In this document: positions 1-10,616 of the stretch, piece after piece
Layout: every line of letters starts with the position of its first letter
How positions within the stretch are numbered: the stretch's first letter is position 1
The notes under the pieces: model-generated
Databases searched by the model: none
Told to the model about the DNA's origin: nothing
What the model saw: the letters and a program-made list of their open reading frames with translations, nothing else
Position numbers and translations under genes: made by a program
Source: Ariolimax columbianus
Taxonomy: Eukaryota; Mollusca; Gastropoda; Stylommatophora; Arionidae
Length of the DNA: 64,000 nt
Assembly (NCBI GenBank): GCA_036924085.1
Contig: JAVGWX010000013.1
Span: forward strand, 68,436,359 to 68,500,358
Direction of reading: 5' to 3'

Positions 1-329
1 GAATACCCTGGACAGAGAAAAGAACAAATGTAGACATTCGGCAAGAGTTGAGCATAGAGGAGAACTGGTTTATCAATTCCATTTTGGCTAGAAAATGCAA
101 ATACTTTGGTCACATCAAGAGACACAACGGTCTTGAGAGAACAGTGATGGAAGGTAAGGTGCCAGGCAAAAGAGGAAGGGGTAGACCAAGAAGACGATGG
201 CACCAAGATATCCAGGAGTGCCTGAGTATGACAGTGGCGGAAGCTGGTGTTTTGGCAAGGGAACGAGTTTCTTTCAGACAGACTGTGATGGGAGCGACAT
301 TCTACAAAGGACATGCTACATGATGATGT
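1..329 (+). pseudogene. RTE-like LINE reverse transcriptase C-terminal tail, copy 1 (cut by window edge)
   Basis: The open frame at 48-323 encodes the basic tail found after the RT domain of RTE/endonuclease-RT LINEs: an FGHIKRH block, a GLERTV block, then GKRGRGRPRRRW and a region of R and F residues. It would be the last part of a retrotransposon polyprotein and has no host function. It is about 90% identical by eye to 44490-44776 and related to 18190-18490. The 3' end runs into a short ATGATG tail at about 318-329, typical for RTE-type elements, and that tail is directly followed by the 24-bp array. Sequence upstream is outside the window, so 5' truncation cannot be judged. Confidence 0.8.
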
Positions 330-331
330 GT

Positions 332-991
332 ATTAATGAATATGCAGGTGTGTGTGTAAATGAATATGCAGGTGTGTGTATAAATGAATGTGCAGGTTTG
401 TGTATAAATGAATATCCAGGTTTGTGTATAAATGAATATGCAGGTTTGTGTATAAATGAATATCCAGGTTTGTGTATAAATGAATATGCAAGTTTGTTTA
501 TAAATGAATGTGCAGGTTTGTGTATAAATGAATATCCAGGTTTGTGTATAAATGAATATGCAGGTTTGTGTATAAATGAATATCCAGGTTTGTGTATAAA
601 TGAATATGCAAGTTTGTGTATAAATGAATGTGCAAGTTTGTGTATAAATGAATGTGCAGGTTTGTGTATAAATGAATGTGCAGGTTTGTGTATAAATGAA
701 TATCCAGGTTTGTGTATAAATGAATATGCAGGTTTGTGTATAAATGAATGTGCAGGTTTGTGTATAAATGAATGTGCAGGTTTGTGTATAAATGAATGTG
801 CAGGTTTGTGTATAAATGAATATCCAGGTTTGTGTATAAATGAATATGCAGGTTTGTGTATAAATGAATATCCAGGTTTGTGTATAAATGAATATGCAGG
901 TTTGTGTATAAATGAATATCCAGGTTTGTGTATAAATGAATATGCAAGTTTGTGTATAAATGAATGTGCATATGTGTGTATAAATGAATAG
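332..991 (+). repeat. 24-bp minisatellite, 27.4 copies
   Basis: Exactly 24-bp units run without indels, so every frame stays open. On the plus strand the unit reads INEYAGLC, with variants INEYPGLC, INECAGLC and INEYASLC. Y-P and Y-A units often alternate, giving a 48-bp higher-order pattern. The translated frames (plus 197-991; minus 302-1036, 316-1011 and 498-971) are by-products of the period being a multiple of 3. The array starts at the LINE tail. Confidence 0.95.
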
Positions 992-1824
992 ATATGTATG
1001 ACTATGTACACACGTGTAAGCCAATTGCCTCAGCAAAATGCCTCAAAAATACAAAAAAAGTACATTACTACATTTTTAAGAATTTAAATCATTTTAAATG
1101 TATATCACCATTCAACTGCCAGAGTCTCACATTTCATCTAATCGGAAATGTTCACTTCATTTCCCATTCACATCCTACACAAATTTCGTTTCAAATTTGG
1201 ACATAACAAATTTGAAAATTGTTATAATTTATCATGTGCAGTAAAGAATTTTCAAAATAGACCCAAAAAATACGAGAATAAGCATACAATAAACTTAATA
1301 AATATTTTGCTGTTTACACAAAATTACAAATAAAGGATATTTGATTACTTTCCTCCATACAAATTATAGTTTCTATGTTTACTATTTCTTGGTATAAAGT
1401 TGATTACAGTGATACTAAGAACTACATTCAGAATGTTCTGTTTTGTTTTTCTATCTAAAAACTGTAATGATGATAACTGGGTAATTGTAAACAAAAACTA
1501 TAATAAAAAAACATAAATACAGTAAATAAAAACGCAGCAGAAATAAAAAGTTCTCTTTGCAACGATATCAACATGTTTAAAGATATAAAAATAATAGAAT
1601 AATGGCAATGGGAATAATAATAATTTTTTAGTTCTTATTGTCAGTGAATATAATTTACCACGTTATCAATAGTGTACAAATATAACAATAATAATAATTA
1701 TAATATCAATAATAATAATGGGCTTGTTCATTAATGAAACAAATAGCGAAAGTCGTTAATTAGCTTTCTTTACTATTAAATTAATAATAATGGGAAAGAA
1801 AGAAAAATAACTTAACTTAACGTC
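992..1824. other. AT-rich sequence without recognised features
   Basis: Low-complexity AT-rich DNA with short ATA/AAT runs at about 1600-1740. No coding signature or known repeat family was recognised. Confidence 0.6.
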
Positions 1825-1862
1825 TATATACTGGTTTACAAGACTCTGCAGAGCCTGTATAC
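1825..1862 (-). mobile_element. 3' end of a CR1/L2-like LINE, separated from its body by a later insertion
   Basis: On the minus strand this matches the terminal sequence of the CR1/L2-like copy at 11718-11760, including the short near-palindrome around CTCTGCAGAG. Its body is at 3270-3530. The RNase H LINE at 1863-3269 separates the two. The 16-bp block at 1847-1862 is repeated at 3270-3285 with two mismatches, which fits a TSD. Confidence 0.75.
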
Positions 1863-3269
1863 TTCTTCTTCTTCTTCTTCTTCGTACGCTGTCAGACGTG
1901 AAACCTTTATTTTTTCGAAAAAAGCAGCTGTCATCCTGAGGTTGTCGACACTGACATATAGCTTGTCTAGTGTTGCCACTGGTGATGGCCACATCTGCTT
2001 TCTCTGGTCCTCGTATGTCGGGCAGTTTTGCAGCAGATGTTCAGCGGACATTTTCCCGGTACCACAAGTGCATTCGTCAGTGCCACCTATCTTCAATTTA
2101 TTGAATAGGTGGTACCTAAGTCTATTGTGTCCAGTGCGAAGTCTGAAGACCACGACCTGCTCTCTTCTGTTCAACTGGTAATAGGCATTGTTTTGTGTGT
2201 AGCCAGTATGTTCGGTTTCCCATTTGGTCATGTATCTAGCTCTAATAAGCCTTTTTGACTCTTCGTATGTCATACTAGTATCTGGTTGTGGTAGTCTTGC
2301 ACCTTTTTTTGCCAGTCTGTCTGCCTCCTCGTTGCCTTGGATGTTACAGTGGGATGGAACCCACTGTACCACTACTCTTTTTGGTGCAGACTGCTGGCAT
2401 AGTTGACAGAGTACTGCTCTTAAATCATTTAGTTCAGCATTTTTCTGGCTTTTTAGTGCTGTGACTACGGCCAGGGCATCTGTAAGCAGGACTATATGGC
2501 TTTCATTTATTTTGCCTGTCACCATTTCTTCCACTGCAGCCCTCAGTGCCTCTGCCTCCGCTCTGAAATTGCTTGAGTATTTTCCAGTTGCCACTGACCG
2601 TGTTATTTTTCTACCATTTGGTAGGCTCAGGAATACCCCTGCCCCTCCATTCTGTGTTGTGTTTGTTACACAACCGTCGGTGTATGCATGGGTCCAGTCT
2701 ATGCTTGGGTAGTTTTTCGTAATGTACCTCAGGGTTGAATCTCTTCTTTCTTTTTCAGTCTGACTGTTTTTGTTTCCAATACCTGGTATATTTTATACCA
2801 CCTCTGGAAATATATGCTGCCTCCAGGTAGGTTTGCGTGCAGTAGTGATGGGCTTTGGTGTTGTTAGTGCGTTCATAGGGTCTTCGCTCATCTTTGCTTT
2901 GGCTATTTCTGCAAAGTTTCTCCGCTTTAGTTTCCCATTTCCAAAGTTATTTAGTCTCTGATGCATTGGATGGTCTGTCAGTCTTCTGAGTTTCTCTGCT
3001 TGCTGCCGGGCTCTGCAGTCTCTTCTGTCGGTCATTGATTGCAGATTTGTAATCTTTTCAAGTTCTACAATTGGCGTTGACTTCATGCCTCCTGTTATAA
3101 CTCTCATGGTTTGGTTTTGAAGTTTGTTAATTTTATCAAAGTTCGCCTTTGCTGCTGTTGTCCATTCCGCAATGCCATACTCGAGAACTGGTCTCACTCT
3201 TCTAGTGTACAGCTTCTTTAGTATACTTTAGTCTGCTCCCCAGCTTGTGCCAGCAAGTTTCATCATGAT
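1863..3269 (-). mobile_element. RNase H-bearing LINE (I/Nimb-like), 5'-truncated, nested insertion
   Basis: Read on the minus strand this is the end of an ORF2 protein. First comes the RT thumb/connection (RPVLEYGIAEW, KINKLQNQTMRVITG, about 3268-2793). Then comes RNase H with TDG (about 2660), AEAEAL, LLTDALAV and VPSHCNIQGNEEADRLA. Last is a Cys/His knuckle (DECTCGTG...EHLLQNCP, about 2080-2030). The frame is nearly continuous but has stops near 3227 and 2792. The normal C-terminal stop is lost, so translation runs on into the GAA tail as an E-run. The tail is TTC x7 at 1863-1883 on the plus strand. Flanks 1847-1862 and 3270-3285 form an imperfect TSD (14/16). The element is dead, but its family members at 16612 and 28562 are closer to intact. 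Confidence 0.9.
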
Positions 3270-3530
3270 TGCAGAGTCTGTATGCAACCAGTCTTATTTA
3301 AATTTCCTTACTCTAGGACCTATGTGCATCCAATCTATTCTTGAATGCATTAATTATATCTACGTCCACTACTTCCTGTGGCAATGCATTCGAAGCATTC
3401 ACCACTCTCTGACTGAAAAAAAATATTTCCTAGTTTCTCACCTGGACTTTCCTTTGGTTAATTGTAAATGATCTTCTATTGCTGACAATGCTGCCGACAG
3501 AGCACGGGCTCTGTAGCTTCTGTAATTCCC
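3270..3530 (-). mobile_element. CR1/L2-like LINE ORF2 C-terminus
   Basis: The minus strand encodes the characteristic end of CR1/L2 LINE proteins: FFSQRVVNASNALPQEVVD, then an INAFKNRLD block and a stop. Upstream residues include RRSFTINQRK. One in-frame stop lies before the FFSQRV block. The 3' terminus continues at 1862-1825 beyond the nested LINE. Only the last ~90 codons survive. Confidence 0.8.
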
Positions 3531-3700
3531 CCCTCCCTGACTTCGCTAAGTATCCATTTACAAGTCGACTGGACAAACCGTTCGTACCATGAAAAAGAAC
3601 CCCGACTTTTCCGGGTAATCAAACTTAGCACGACGTGGGTCGAACCTCACACCTTGGAAGTGTAAACCTAGCTCACAACACATTGGTCACCAACTCTCCA
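3531..3700 (-). mobile_element. tRNA-derived SINE-like sequence
   Basis: On the minus strand a candidate B box GGTTCGACCC occurs with an A-box-like TTGGTGACCAATG upstream at tRNA-like spacing. It is followed by a body containing the TCCAGTCGACTTGTAAATGG-type block, also seen in the SINE at 14440-14545. The boxes are imperfect, so Pol III activity is not implied. Confidence 0.5.
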
Positions 3701-4740
3701 AATCAAAATTAATAATAACAATAATAACAATAACACTAGCAGTAATAATTGAAGCAGAATAGTAGTAACACTAAGAGTAATAATAATTTCATTTTCATCA
3801 ACGTTACTAAATTAGTAAAAAGCAATAGTGACAACAAAAAAGTTATATTTGTAAAAAAAATTATAATTATATAATTTTGTTTTGTTTGTAAAAATATAGT
3901 ATCAACATAATTTTAACATTAATTTAATTCTATGTGTCATAAACATTATATTAACATTAATTTAATTAAGTGTGTCATAAACATAATATTAATTTTAATT
4001 TAGGTAAGTATATCATAATCATAATATTAATATTAATTTAGTTATGCATGTCATACACATTATAGTAAAATTAATTTAGCAATGTTTGTCCTAAACATTT
4101 TAGTAACATTAAATTAGTTACTTTTCGCATAAACATTACATTAATATGCATTTAGTTATGTCCCAAACATTATATTAACGTTAATTTAGTTATGCCCTAA
4201 ACATGATATTACTGTAAATTTAGTTATGCCCTAAACATGATATTACTGTTAATTTAGTTATATCCTAAACATTATATTAACATTAATTTTGTTCTGCTTA
4301 AACCTTTTATGAAAATTATTTAAGTTGTGTCATTAACATTATATTATAACTAATGTTGCCATAAACATTATACTTAAATTAATTGGTAATGTGAAAAACA
4401 TTACATTAAAATTATTCTAGTTATGTCATTAAAATTATGTTAATATTAGTGTAGTTATGTTTGCGACAAACATGATGATAATAGTTATTTAATGTATGTC
4501 TGTCATAAACATTAATGTTAAAATTAATTCTGTCACGTTTGTCATATACATTATTCAGATATGCTTGTCATAAATATTATATTAATTCAGTTATTATGTT
4601 TGTCTTTAACATATATGTTAAAATTAGTTGTTATGCTTTGAATATTTCATTATTGTTGTTATTTTTGAAAAATAATAATTATTAATAATAATTTAGTTTC
4701 CCTTGTCCTAAATTATTAAAAACTATGAGAAAAATAATAA
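3700..4740. repeat. Degenerate AT-rich minisatellite
   Basis: A motif of the form cataaacattatattaac, followed by attaatttagttat, recurs at irregular 33-42 bp spacing, clearest from 3930 to 4630. GC content is very low and copies are strongly diverged, which indicates age. No coding content. Confidence 0.7.
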
Positions 4741-5135
4741 TGAACGAATCAACTTTTCTTTCTTGTTTGCGACTGTTTTGGAAATGTTTCTTCATTTTAT
4801 AATTTACAATTCTTCCATGTTATTGCAGAACACCAGTATCTATTCTCTGCCTATTTATGTCTTCTCTCATTTCTTGTATCAATCAAGTCAAAACAGCTCT
4901 GCTACATCTGGAGCACGGGTCTGCAACAAACACGCTAAATCCTCATATGCTGAACCACACGTAACAGTTCTGTCTATGTGGACCATGTTTTCTTTATGTT
5001 TGCCTCGATATGTCTTCTCAGTGTGTGTTTTGAAAGCACTCTTCTTCTCTTGCCTTTGGGGATTCCAAAATAGAGACTGTCTGGTAATGATACGCGTGTC
5101 TTATCTAAACCCATCGCCTTCGCCTCATGTCATGT
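4741..5135. other. No recognised feature
   Basis: Unique-looking sequence. The open frame starting at 4763 has no recognisable domain and runs into the 20-bp repeat, so it is not called as a gene. Confidence 0.5.
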
Positions 5136-5290
5136 TCCACTTATATATGTCATGTTCCACTGATATATGTCATGTTCCACTGATATATGTCATGTTCCAC
5201 TGATATATATCATGTTCCATTGATATATGTCATGTTCCACTTATATATGTCATGTTCCACTGATATGTCATGTTCCACTGATATATGTCA
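5136..5290 (+). repeat. 20-bp minisatellite, about 8 copies
   Basis: The unit is gatatatgtcatgttccact, with one shortened copy near 5263-5280. Copies are nearly identical. Confidence 0.9.
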
Positions 5291-5365
5291 GGTTTTTTCT
5301 AACTGTTGTATCATACTGGCCGTATCATGCCATTTGCATCTTCTGTTCTACGCCGAAATACATAC

Positions 5366-5747
5366 ATTTTTACGCGTAAACATACATACATACATACATG
5401 TATACATGCGTGTATACGTACACATGTGCATACACACGTATACACACACACGTATACACACATACTCATATATACACCTAAACATGCAAACATACATACA
5501 CACACATACACACATATATATACACAGTCATTACATGGACACATACACATGTATTAATACACATCCACACGCATACACACATACAACGTACAAACACATA
5601 TACATACATACACACACATACACACATACACATACTCACACATATGCAAACACACACACACATATACACACATATATACATACATACATGTTTTCTTTGT
5701 CTGTCTCTCTCTCTCTCTCGATCTCTCTCTCTCTCTTTCTCTCTCAT
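5366..5747. repeat. CATA/CA-rich and CT microsatellites
   Basis: Mixed tetranucleotide (CATA, CACA) and dinucleotide CA runs from 5366 to 5690, then a CT tract at about 5699-5747. The His/Tyr/Thr-rich translations on both strands are low-complexity artefacts. Confidence 0.9.
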
Positions 5748-6424
5748 TATCGTTGTCATTAAATATAGATGAAGACTAATCTTTATCGAAAGTTCAAAAC
5801 TCTTCGCCTATCTCTCATTAGTAAACATAACTAAATACATACCTCCTCAGACGGTAACTCATCCTCCCCCACCCCCTCTACCCTTACATCCTATCAACCA
5901 CTCGGCCCACCACCCTCCTCCGCATCCACTGCCAGATGCGTGCAGCAAATCCTGGGCCTTTCACCTGTAACATGGATCTTTGTCAGAGCTGGGTATTCCC
6001 CACTATAACGAGGTCAGTCATTCATTTGCCACAACGAGTAATGGCCGATCAATCACTGATCGATTTCCTAGAACTGTACTCGTGGCCCGGTTTAGGGAAA
6101 CGTGTGCAACGTCCGAATTAAGTTGTCGCGCACTTCTTGTCCGCACTTCTTGTTTCCTTCCAGGGATCCAGACAAAGCATTGAGCGACAATTGAAGGAAA
6201 TGTGAAGGAGACATCGATGTCCGAGATGTTGGAAATTGGGAAACTTCAGGACGGAAAGTCTTGAACAAAGTTTGGTTGTATCCAGATTGGTTCTAAGATC
6301 TTGGATTAGTGTTTGAGTATTATTTGTATGTGGCCGTCGGGGATGGTGCGATAGAGGGTTCCTTGTATGATGGATGTGGGGGTTTTTGGGGGTGAGGGCA
6401 GGGTGGGTTGTCTGTTGGGGTGAG
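5748..6424. other. No recognised feature
   Basis: Unique-looking sequence without a convincing exon, SINE or LINE motif. Confidence 0.5.
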
Positions 6425-7150
6425 GTGGTGAGTTGTGTGAGGGAGGTCTGTTGTGTGAGTGAGGTCTGTTGTGTGAGGGAGGTCTGTTGTGTGAGGGAGT
6501 TATGTTGTGTAAGGGAGTTATGTTGTGTGATGGAGTTATGTTGTGTGAGGGAGTTATGTTGTGTGAGGGAGTTATGTTGTGTGAGGGAGTTATGTTGTGT
6601 GAGGGCGTTATGTTGTGTGAGGGAGGTCTGTTGTGTGAGGGAGGTCTGTTGTGTGAGGGAGGTCTGTTGTGTGAGGGAGTTATATTGTGTGAGGGAATTA
6701 TGTTGTGTGAGGGAGGTCTGTTGTGTGAGGGAGTTATGTTGTGTGACTGAGTTATGCTGTGTGAGGGTGGGCTGTTGTGTGAGAGAGGTCTGTTGTGTGA
6801 GGGAGTTATGTTGTGTGAGGGAGGTCTGTTGTGTGAGGGAGTTATGTTGTGTGAGAGTGGTCTGTTGTGTGAGGGAGTTATGTTGTGTGAGGGACGTATG
6901 TTGTGTGAGGGAGGCCTGTTGTGTGAGGGAGTTATGTTGTGTGAGTGAGTTATGTTGTGTGAGGGTGGTCTGTTGTGTGAGGGAGTTATGTTGTGTGAGG
7001 GAGGTCTGTTGTGTGACGGTGGTCTGTTGTGTGAGGGTGGTCTGTTGTGTGAAGGTGGTCTGTTGTGTGAGGGAGGTCTGTTGTGTGAGGGTGGTCTGTT
7101 GTGTCACGGTGGTCTGTTGTGTGACGGTGGTCTGTTGTGTGACGGTGACC
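6425..7150 (+). repeat. 18-bp minisatellite, about 40 copies
   Basis: The unit is gttgtgtgagggagttat, with gagggaggtct and gagggtggtct variants. It is in phase over the whole array, so minus-strand frames read LTQHNS/LTQQTS and plus-strand frames read CCVREL. G/T-rich plus strand. It lies in the presumed intron downstream of the Nkx2.1-like exon. Confidence 0.95.
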
Positions 7151-7484
7151 AATTGGCTGAGGGTGACCACTAGAATGAGTGGAATTTGCAATTTTCTATA
7201 TCTTTTTTCCACTAATCCGTGCTGCTGGATTGCTAACCGCATACTTACGCAGCTGAAATAAAAAGCTCTAACCGCTTTGCCACTCAGATCAGATGCTCCA
7301 ACGAAACAATTCTGTATCCGAGCGCGATTGGGTTTTTGAACCGTGGAAGGCGGAGAACTAACTGGATCGGAAAGGTTGCGGGTATTTAAATTCCTCAAGG
7401 GATGATTCTGACCCCAGCAACGCGCCTGGCCCTGGAAAGAGAACTGCGGCTCCCCAAAACGACTCACGGCACATATGAATAAAT
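7151..7484. other. Spacer between two arrays, nothing recognised
   Basis: About 330 bp of non-repetitive sequence. I looked for the remaining homeodomain (WFQN-type motif) on the minus strand and did not see it. Confidence 0.5.
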
Positions 7485-9322
7485 CAAGACACAACAAGAC
7501 AAGACACGGCAAGACAAGACAAGACAAGACAAGACACGACAAGATAAGACACGACAAGACAAGACAAGACACGACAAGACAAGACACGACAAGACACGAC
7601 AAGATAAGACACGACAAGACAAGACAAGACACGACACGACAAGACACTACAAGACACGACAAGATAAGACACGACAAGACAAGACAAGACACGACAAGAC
7701 AAGACACGACACGACAAGACACGACAAGACAAGACAAGACAAGACAAGACAAGACAAGACACGACAAGACACGACAAGACACTACAAGACACGACAAGAT
7801 AAGACACGACAAGACAAGACAAGACACGACAAGACAAGACACGACAAGACACGACAAGACACGACACGACAAGACACTACAAGACACGACAAGATAAGAC
7901 ACGACAAGACAAGACAAGACACGACAAGACAAGACACGACACGACAAGACACGACAAGACACGACAAGACACTACAAGACACGACAAGATAAGACAAGAC
8001 ACGACAAGACAAGACACGACAAGACACGACAAGACACGACACGACACGACACGACAAGACACGACAAGACACGACAAGACACGACACGACACGACAAGAC
8101 AAGACAAGACACGACAAGACACGACAAGACACGACAAGACACTACAAGACACGACAAGATAAGACACGACAAGACAAGACACGACAAGACAAGACACGAC
8201 AAGACACGACAAGACAAGACACGACAAGACACGACAAGACACGACACGACACGACAAGACAAGACACGACAAGACACGACAAGACACGACACGACACGAC
8301 ACGACAAGACACGACAAGACACGACACGACACGACAAGACACGACAAGACACGACACGACACGACAAGACACGACACGACAAGATAAGACACGACAAGAC
8401 AAGACAAGACACGACACGACAAGACACGACAAGACACGACAAGACACGACACGACACGACAAGATAAGACACGACAAGACAAGACAAGACACGACACGAC
8501 ACGACAAGATAAGACACGACAAGACAAGACAAGACACGACACGACACGACACGACACGACACGACAAGACAAGACAAGACACGACAAGACAAGACACGAC
8601 AAGACACGACAAGACACGACACGACACGACACGACAAGACAAGACAAGACACGACAAGACACGACACGACACGACACAACACGACAAGACAAGACAAGAC
8701 ACGACAAGACAAGACACGACAAGACACGACAAGACACGACACGACACGACAAGACAAGACAAGACACGACAAGACACGACAAGACACGACAAGACAAGAC
8801 AAGACACGACAAGACAAGACAAGACACGACACGACACGACAAGACAAGACACGACAAGACAAGACAAGACACGACAAGACACGACAAGACACGACAAGAC
8901 AAGACAAGACACGACAAGACAAGACAAGACACGACACGACACGACAAGACAAGACACGACAAGACAAGACACGACAAGACACGACACGACACGACACGAC
9001 ACGACAAGACAAGACAAGACACGACAAGACACGACAAGACACGACAAGACACGACACGACACGACAAGACAAGACACGACAAGACAAGACACGACAAGAC
9101 ACGACACGACACGACAAGACAAGACAAGACACGACAAGACACGACAAGACACGACACGACACGACAAGATAAGACACGACAAGACAAGACAAGACACGAC
9201 AAGACAAGACACGACAAGACACGACAAGACACGACAAGACACGACACGACACGACAAGACAAGACAAGACACGACAAGACACGGCAAGACAAGACAAGAC
9301 AAGACACGACAAGACACGACAA
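7485..9322 (+). repeat. 1.84-kb pentanucleotide satellite (AAGAC/ACGAC)
   Basis: About 368 five-base units, mainly AAGAC and ACGAC, with rare AAGAT and ACTAC variants. The plus strand is nearly free of T. The rare variants recur in the same relative order (ACTAC, then AAGAT about 15-17 bp later), for example at 7646/7661, 7781/7798, 7876/7893, 7971/7988 and 8141/8158, which shows higher-order amplification. All frames are open; the SCRVLSCLVLSC-type products on the minus strand are artefacts. The array ends about 60 bp inside the intron after the Nkx2.1-like exon donor. Confidence 0.97.
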
Positions 9323-9383
9323 GTCAACCTACATGAGAATTAAACACATGAACATTACGGGAGATAACCACAATATTACCAAC

Positions 9384-9568
9384 CTGGCCTTGAGAGAAAA
9401 GCACCCTTCGTTTCCGCCTCTGAGCAATAGAAAAACCAGCCATGCCTCCTTTGGTCGGGTCTCCGAGGTGGGTCATCCCGAGAGCTGGGTTGATCCCGGA
9501 AGACATCCCACCCATTCCACCCATCGAGGATGCCATGCAGGAACTTGGACTCATACCGAAACGGGAGA
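9384..9568 (-). CDS. Nkx2.1: Internal exon of an Nkx2.1-like NK2 homeobox gene
   Basis: This encodes part of a homeodomain transcription factor. The minus-strand exon is bounded by an acceptor (CCTCCACAG, AG at 9570-9569) and a donor (CAG then GTTGGT, GT at 9383-9382). It encodes 61 residues after a split codon xTC. The N-terminal SRFGMSP resembles the ISRFMGP block of vertebrate NKX2-1; if the missing base is A, the split codon is Ile. Next come a Gly/Met/Ser-rich linker (SSMGGMGGMSSG), a GMTHLGDPTKG segment comparable to the SLGDVSK region of NKX2-1, and finally QRRKRRVLFSQGQ. The latter is homeodomain positions 1-12, typical of the NK2 class except for Gly instead of Ala at position 11. 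The exon ends in phase 0 within the homeobox, so helices 1-3 must lie in a downstream exon, not seen in 1-9383. The tinman motif exon was not found upstream either. No stop or frameshift is present. An isolated exon duplicate cannot be excluded. Confidence 0.85.
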
Positions 9569-9799
9569 CTGTGGAGGTATGGATTCATCATAATCAATAC
9601 AGCAAATACTCAATAATAAGGTCAAAGTTAAGACAGCCTTCATAACATGAACTGATATGGGGATGAAGGGGTAGATTCCTTGTACTCATCCTTAAAGTTG
9701 TGTGTGGCAGAGTTAGCCAGTTCGCTTCATCGCTGCTCTTGATCCGTGACTGTTAGCCAGGTACCAATTTTTAGATACGACGACTAGAGTGTGATACGG

Positions 9800-10162
9800 T
9801 TTGGCTTGGCTTGGCTTCGTTCATTCTCAATCTCCCGCTGCCAAACCCTGAAAGGGCTTAAGTAGCAGAATGTAGTCCAGAGAACGGAATGCGTTGTGTC
9901 GTAGTTTACAGCTCGATTGCGATATTTGCACAATTCGGTCGAACATATCCGACTTCAGCTAGCATTTTTTGAGTACCGGGTTAGCATTCCCTCTTCGACC
10001 CCTTCTCCTTAGCCAGTCTGCTCTGCTGCAGCCTGTTATCCAGGCTCACCGCGTGGAGGTGTAGAAGGGTCTTGGCAGCTTTGGTTCGCTGGCCCTGACG
10101 TTAGCAGTCAGCTATGGGTCGTTGACCACTGCAGCTCATGTGCTGCTCAACATCTTGATCAC
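9800..10162 (-). mobile_element. Family A short retroelement, GCCAA-tailed
   Basis: A ~345-bp dispersed repeat. Read on the minus strand it begins GATCAAGATG, ends GGGAGATTGAGAATGAACG and carries a GCCAA repeat tail (9800-9815) instead of the GAA tail of most relatives. Other copies are at 15114, 19450, 36268, 49535, 53772, 61436 and 63465. No convincing TSD at this copy. Confidence 0.85.
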
Positions 10163-10489
10163 CGAATGTGAAATAAGGGAAAACGTAGATGGACGGCAAA
10201 ATCATGATCTTTTAAACTCTGTAATACGAAGACCGGGACATGATGGACGGAAACTTTAACGATTAACATAACATCATGTCTATTTAACATGCATGTAAAC
10301 TATACCAAACTTAATGAAGTTGAAAAGTTTATTTAAATCAGAAGCATTTCTACAGAAGATGTAAGACTTGACATACAAATTGAAATGGCATGTCTCAAAG
10401 CAATGCAGTGATTTATTAACTGCCACCACTAATTAAACACCTGCCCTTCAGTTTGGTAACTAACATTAACTTACTTACTTCCCCTGTCC
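10163..10489. other. No recognised feature
   Basis: Non-repetitive sequence with no clear coding or repeat signal. Confidence 0.5.
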
Positions 10490-10616
10490 AAGATCCACGT
10501 CATACAGTCATGTGCACGACGCCATACAATCTTGTGTACTACGTAAGAGCATCCTCTGTACTACGTCACACAGTCCTGTGTACCACGTCAGAGAATCCTG
10601 TGTACTACGTCAGACA
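10490..10616 (+). repeat. Degenerate ~22-bp tandem repeat, about 6 copies
   Basis: The unit is of the form tactacgtcacacagtcctg, with substitutions in each copy. Confidence 0.75.

Noticed and set aside
6118..9327. Very long minus-strand ORFs (up to 614 codons) rich in SCRVLSCLVLSC and LTQHNS
   Set aside because: They are translations of the 18-bp and 5-bp arrays. The repeat units lack stops in most frames and no domain is present.
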